NCBI RefSeq assembly: GCF_000685035.1
Contig: NZ_BAYB01000031.1
Coordinates: 53,101 to 117,100 of the forward strand
Direction of reading: 5' to 3'
Origin: Paraburkholderia ferrariae NBRC 106233
GTDB lineage: Bacteria > Pseudomonadota > Gammaproteobacteria > Burkholderiales > Burkholderiaceae
DNA: 64,000 bases
Shown here: positions 61,205-64,000 of the stretch, in pieces
Layout: every line of letters begins with the position of its first letter
Numbering within the stretch: position 1 is the first letter of the stretch
Notes under the pieces: model-generated
What the model was told of the DNA's origin: nothing
Databases searched by the model: none
The model's input: the letters and a program-made list of their open reading frames with translations, nothing else
Translations under genes and position numbers: made by a program

Positions 61205-62515
61205 TCAGAACAGCGGCGCGGAGCGCAGCGCATTGACTTCCTTCACCGACACCGGCGCACCGTGATTGCCCCACGCCGTGCGGATATAGGTGACCACGGC
61301 GGCCACTTCCTCGTCCGAGAGCGACTGTGCGAATGGCGGCATGCCATAGGGCATCGGATTTTTTTTCGTGCCCGGCGCATAGCCGCCATTGAGCACCATG
61401 CGGATGGGATTCACCGCCGAATTCATCTGGATCGACTGGTTGTTCGCCAGCGGCGGGAAATGTGGCAGCTTGCCCTGGCCTTCGGTCGCGTGGCAGACGG
61501 CGCACTGCGCCTCGTAAATCTTCTTGCCGAGCGGCGCGAGGCGGTTTGCTTCTTCGTTGACGAACTGGCTCTTGGGCGATTTATCGACTTCGTTCGAATG
61601 TCCCGGCAGCGACTTCAGATAGACGGCCACCGCGCGCACGTCGTCTTCGGTGAGGTACTGGAAGCTGTCGTAGACGACTTCGGCCATCGGCCCGTAGACC
61701 GCGCCGCGATTCGACACGCCCGCGTGCAGCAGATCGACGATATCGTCGATGCTCCAGTCGCCCAGTCCCGCTTCCTTGTTCGAGGTGAGCGATGGCGCGT
61801 ACCAGTTCTGCAGCGGAATCAGACCACCCTGGAATTCCTTCGAGGCTGAATTGCCGCCCAGCGCGTTGATTTCCGTGTGGCACATGGTGCAGTGCCCGAG
61901 CCCGTCGACCAGATACGCGCCGCGATTCCATTCGACCGATTGTTTCGGATCGGGCTTGAATTCGCCGGCGCGGAAGAACAGCGCGCGCCAGCCGATCAGC
62001 AGCGAGCGCTGGTTGTACGGAAAGCGCAGCGCGTGCGCGCGATTGGGCTGATGCACGGGCTGCGTGGACATCAGATAGGCGTAGATCGCATCGGAATCGG
62101 CGCGCGTGACCTTGGTGTACGAGGCGAACGGCATCGCCGGATAGAGCAGGGTGCCGTCGCGCGACTTGCCTTCGTGCAGCATGCGGTAAAACTCATCGGC
62201 ATTCCAGGCGCCGATGCCATCGGTCTTGTCCGAAGAGATATTCGGCGTATAGAGCGTGCCGAACGGCGTTTCCATCGGCCGCCCGCCACCGAATATCTGC
62301 TGCGACGGCACCGTGTGGCAGGCAATGCAGTCGCCCGCACGGGCGAGGTATTCGCCGCGCGCGATCTGCATGGCGGCCGCCGCGCTGGCGGCGTCGGCGG
62401 CGTTGGCCAAGGGCGCTCCGGTCTGGGCCTGCGCATCGAGCGCGATGGCCAGGCACACGGCCAGCGGCGTGAAGAAGCCAGCGATGGCAGCGATGAGGGA
62501 TCGAAGTTTTCGCAC
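61205..62515 (-). CDS. Triheme cytochrome c (alcohol/aldehyde dehydrogenase cytochrome type)
   Basis: 436 residues from GTG 62513-62515, chosen because it begins just after the upstream gene's stop at 62529. Signal peptide ends near AIALDAQAQ. Three class I heme domains: GDCIACHTVPSQQ, GHCTMCHTEINAL and AQCAVCHATEGQG. It closely resembles AdhB/AldC-type triheme cytochromes in layout, but here it is embedded in the oxidase operon rather than next to a dehydrogenase. It may collect electrons from several periplasmic dehydrogenases, including the Mo hydroxylase at 11.8-16.6 kb; that link is inference. Confidence 0.9.
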   Translation of the reverse strand: MRKLRSLIAAIAGFFTPLAVCLAIALDAQAQTGAPLANAADAASAAAAMQIARGEYLARAGDCIACHTVPSQQIFGGGRPMETPFGTLYTPNISSDKTDGIGAWNADEFYRMLHEGKSRDGTLLYPAMPFASYTKVTRADSDAIYAYLMSTQPVHQPNRAHALRFPYNQRSLLIGWRALFFRAGEFKPDPKQSVEWNRGAYLVDGLGHCTMCHTEINALGGNSASKEFQGGLIPLQNWYAPSLTSNKEAGLGDWSIDDIVDLLHAGVSNRGAVYGPMAEVVYDSFQYLTEDDVRAVAVYLKSLPGHSNEVDKSPKSQFVNEEANRLAPLGKKIYEAQCAVCHATEGQGKLPHFPPLANNQSIQMNSAVNPIRMVLNGGYAPGTKKNPMPYGMPPFAQSLSDEEVAAVVTYIRTAWGNHGAPVSVKEVNALRSAPLF

Positions 62516-62528
62516 GTCGAGGCCCCGG

Positions 62529-63227
62529 CTAGTGAGGGACGCTGCCGCACGCCAGCGGCAGCGGTGCGGGCGCAGCGGGCGTCGGATCGGCGGGCGCGGG
62601 CTGCGCGGCGAGCCAGGCGGCAATGGCCGTGATGTCGTGTTCGGCCAGATGCGAGGCGATGTCGTGCATGCAGTCCGGGCTGGCGGCGCGACGCGTGCCG
62701 TAACGGAATGCGCCCAGTTGTGCGCTGATGTATTCCGCGTGCAGGCCCAGCAGGCCTGGAATCGCGGGCTGCATGCCGGTCAGCGCAGCGCCGTGGCAGG
62801 CCGCGCAGGCGGGCACGTTGCGCTCGGGCGCGCCGTTGGTCACGAGCGATTTGCCGAGTGCGAGCGTGGCGGCGTCGGCCTTGGGCGTGGCGGGCGGCGG
62901 ATAGGGCGGATGCTGCTGGGCGAAGAAATCGGCGATCTGCTTGAGGTAGGCGTCGGGCAGATAGGCGAGCAGATAGTTCATCGGCGGATAGCTGCGGCCG
63001 CCGTCACGGAACGCGATGAGCTGGTTGTAGAGATAACCCGCGGGCTTGCCTGAGAGACGCGGGAAGTAATCGTTGTCGGTGCCTTCGCCATGCGCGCCGT
63101 GGCACGCCGCGCAGCCCATCACGCGGGCCTGCATCGTGTCGGGCGCGCGCTCGGCGAGTGGCGCTGCAACGAGCGGCGTCCACGGCAGCGCAAGCGCGAG
63201 AAGGAAGAGAACGATGCGATGACTCAA
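62529..63227 (-). CDS. Cytochrome c4-like diheme cytochrome, first gene of the oxidase operon
   Basis: 232 residues. TTG start at 63225-63227 with GAGGGA 6 nt upstream (MSHRIVLFLLALALPWTPLV signal). Two heme domains with ARVMGCAACHGAHGEG and VPACAACHGAALTG. The Met ligands expected around YPPMNYLLAYL are present. The C-terminus is Pro/Ala-rich. Cytochrome c4 shuttles electrons from bc1 or dehydrogenases to terminal oxidases. It is first in the operon; the promoter should be in 63228-63370. Confidence 0.9.
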   Translation of the reverse strand: MSHRIVLFLLALALPWTPLVAAPLAERAPDTMQARVMGCAACHGAHGEGTDNDYFPRLSGKPAGYLYNQLIAFRDGGRSYPPMNYLLAYLPDAYLKQIADFFAQQHPPYPPPATPKADAATLALGKSLVTNGAPERNVPACAACHGAALTGMQPAIPGLLGLHAEYISAQLGAFRYGTRRAASPDCMHDIASHLAEHDITAIAAWLAAQPAPADPTPAAPAPLPLACGSVPH

Positions 63228-63680
63228 TGATTCCCTCGTTGCGGTGTATTACGACACAAGCGCGATGAGATTCATTCGATAGTATGTGAAGCTCCATCCG
63301 ATCTGGAAAGTGGATGCACAATGTTTTTAGCACATTATCGGAAAAAAGCCTAACGTGTAATGTAAGCAGACAGGATTGCTCCTTGGCACGGTTGATGGAT
63401 CCCGAAAAGATGCGTCCTGGCTACGCGGACGTGGCGGGAATCGAGGCCGTAGAGCGGCAGCGGCCGACTGCGGCCATGGGAAACGCGATCAAGTGCGCTT
63501 GATCTGCAGTTCAAGGAGTCATGGCCTTGAACGGGTCCATGTTCCACCACAGCGCGATGCGTCGTTCCCTTTGCCTGTGCCGGTCAATTGATCGTCGTGC
63601 CGTCGCAGAACAGAATCGCGAACTGAGCGGTGCGGGTTTTTCGGACGCTTTCGGAGACGGCAAGCCGAACGCGAGCTGAT
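63228..63680. other. Upstream region of the oxidase operon and edge of the IS remnant
   Basis: About 450 bp. The first 130 bp are AT-rich and must contain the operon promoter; I cannot name a sound -35/-10 pair. The remainder (to 63680) holds short frames that I do not consider real. Confidence 0.4.
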
Positions 63681-63975
63681 GCAGCGGGCCGGCGGCGGAA
63701 CCATGCCATCGTCAGCGCGTCGGTCACGAGTTCCGTCGTCATGCTTGTGGCGGCCTCAAGGCGCTCATCAACCGCTCTACCCGTGCTTTGCTGGCTGGGT
63801 AGCCGCGAGAGCGAACCTCTTCGGTCATTCGCGGCGAGCCGTAGGCGCCCTTGACCTCGGCGTGAATCGTCTGGATCAACGTGAGCAGCTACGCATCGGT
63901 CAGCCGCTGACGCTCGGGCGTGCCGCCGCGCTTCCACGCACGATAGCCGTTGACGCTTGTCGGGTAAGGACGCGA
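63681..63975 (-). pseudogene. IS3-family transposase (OrfB) remnant, degenerate
   Basis: The minus strand carries two OrfB blocks. At 63785-63975 the text is SVNGYRAWKRGGTPERQRLT then, after an in-frame TAG (63889-63891), LLTLIQTIHAEVKGAYGSPR and MTEEVRSRGYPASKARVERL: the HTH_21 segment. At about 63681-63742 a shifted frame reads MTTELVTDALTMAWFRRRPA, from the integrase core. The DDE residues between them are deleted. An in-frame stop, a frameshift and an internal deletion make it a dead copy. Confidence 0.85.
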
Positions 63976-64000
63976 CGTTACCATCGCGTCCTTACCCGAC
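63959..64000. repeat. Perfect 17-bp inverted repeat at the window edge
   Basis: GTCGGGTAAGGACGCGA (63959-63975), an 8-nt centre, then TCGCGTCCTTACCCGAC (63984-64000). The left arm is part of the IS3-type transposase remnant; the right arm is its inverted copy. Because it ends exactly at the window edge, the inversion may continue beyond. Confidence 0.75.

Overview
GC-rich chromosomal DNA that looks like Burkholderiaceae (Burkholderia, Paraburkholderia or Caballeronia). The grounds are hopanoid genes (hpnI, hpnL), a monomeric NADP isocitrate dehydrogenase, many LysR regulators, strong G/C at third codon positions, and small stress proteins of types I associate with this family. Placement is by recognition only; there is no rRNA or other phylogenetic marker, and I saw no tRNA, rRNA or CRISPR array.

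Layout. (1) 1-9.3 kb: end of a FUSC permease gene, two LysR regulators around an NAD(P)H quinone oxidoreductase, a bicupin, hpnL and hpnI, a small membrane protein and an M19 dipeptidase-like protein with an internal export signal. (2) 9.6-16.7 kb: an APC transporter, then a three-gene periplasmic molybdenum hydroxylase operon (Mo subunit, 2Fe-2S subunit, triheme cytochrome c) closed by a clear terminator. (3) 16.9-22.2 kb: small cupin, NfeD protease with slipin, and icd facing them across a shared terminator. (4) 22.6-29.1 kb: a MarR regulator with a repeated upstream box, a purine nucleoside permease-like lipoprotein, a run of small stress-type genes (DUF6496-like, PRC-barrel, DUF1488-like, DJ-1/PfpI, ferritin-like) and a LysR regulator.

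(5) 29.5-44.9 kb: a 15-kb one-strand tad/flp pilus locus with a Flp pilin, several further proteins carrying prepilin-type N-termini, CpaB, the CpaC secretin, a CpaF ATPase with an N-terminal FHA-like domain, TadB, TadC, DUF192, TadE, an OmpA-type lipoprotein, a lytic transglycosylase and secreted proteins of unknown function. No TadZ/CpaE and no prepilin peptidase gene is present in the window.

(6) 44.9-57.8 kb: an accessory, decaying zone. It has a SRPBCC protein and a His-tailed EamA transporter. These are followed by remnants of a LysR gene, an amidase and a 3-hydroxyacyl-CoA dehydrogenase lying head to tail, then an intact LysR / DUF485 / solute-sodium symporter / nitrilase unit and a parDE toxin-antitoxin pair. 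Last comes a P4-type integrase gene split in two by a nested IS110-remnant plus IS5 insertion. (7) 58.0-63.2 kb: a compact six-gene operon for a ba3-type cytochrome oxidase (subunits I, II, IIa) with three c-type cytochromes. (8) 63.3-64.0 kb: a degenerate IS3-type transposase remnant ending in a perfect 17-bp inverted repeat at the window edge.

The observations I rate highest are the reconstructable split integrase, the tad locus with its degenerate FHA-CpaF fusion and five prepilin-like N-termini, the duplicated MarR-associated box, the 18-bp palindrome in front of the nitrilase operon, and the IS110 left end with a 10-bp long-range pairing onto the transposase start.
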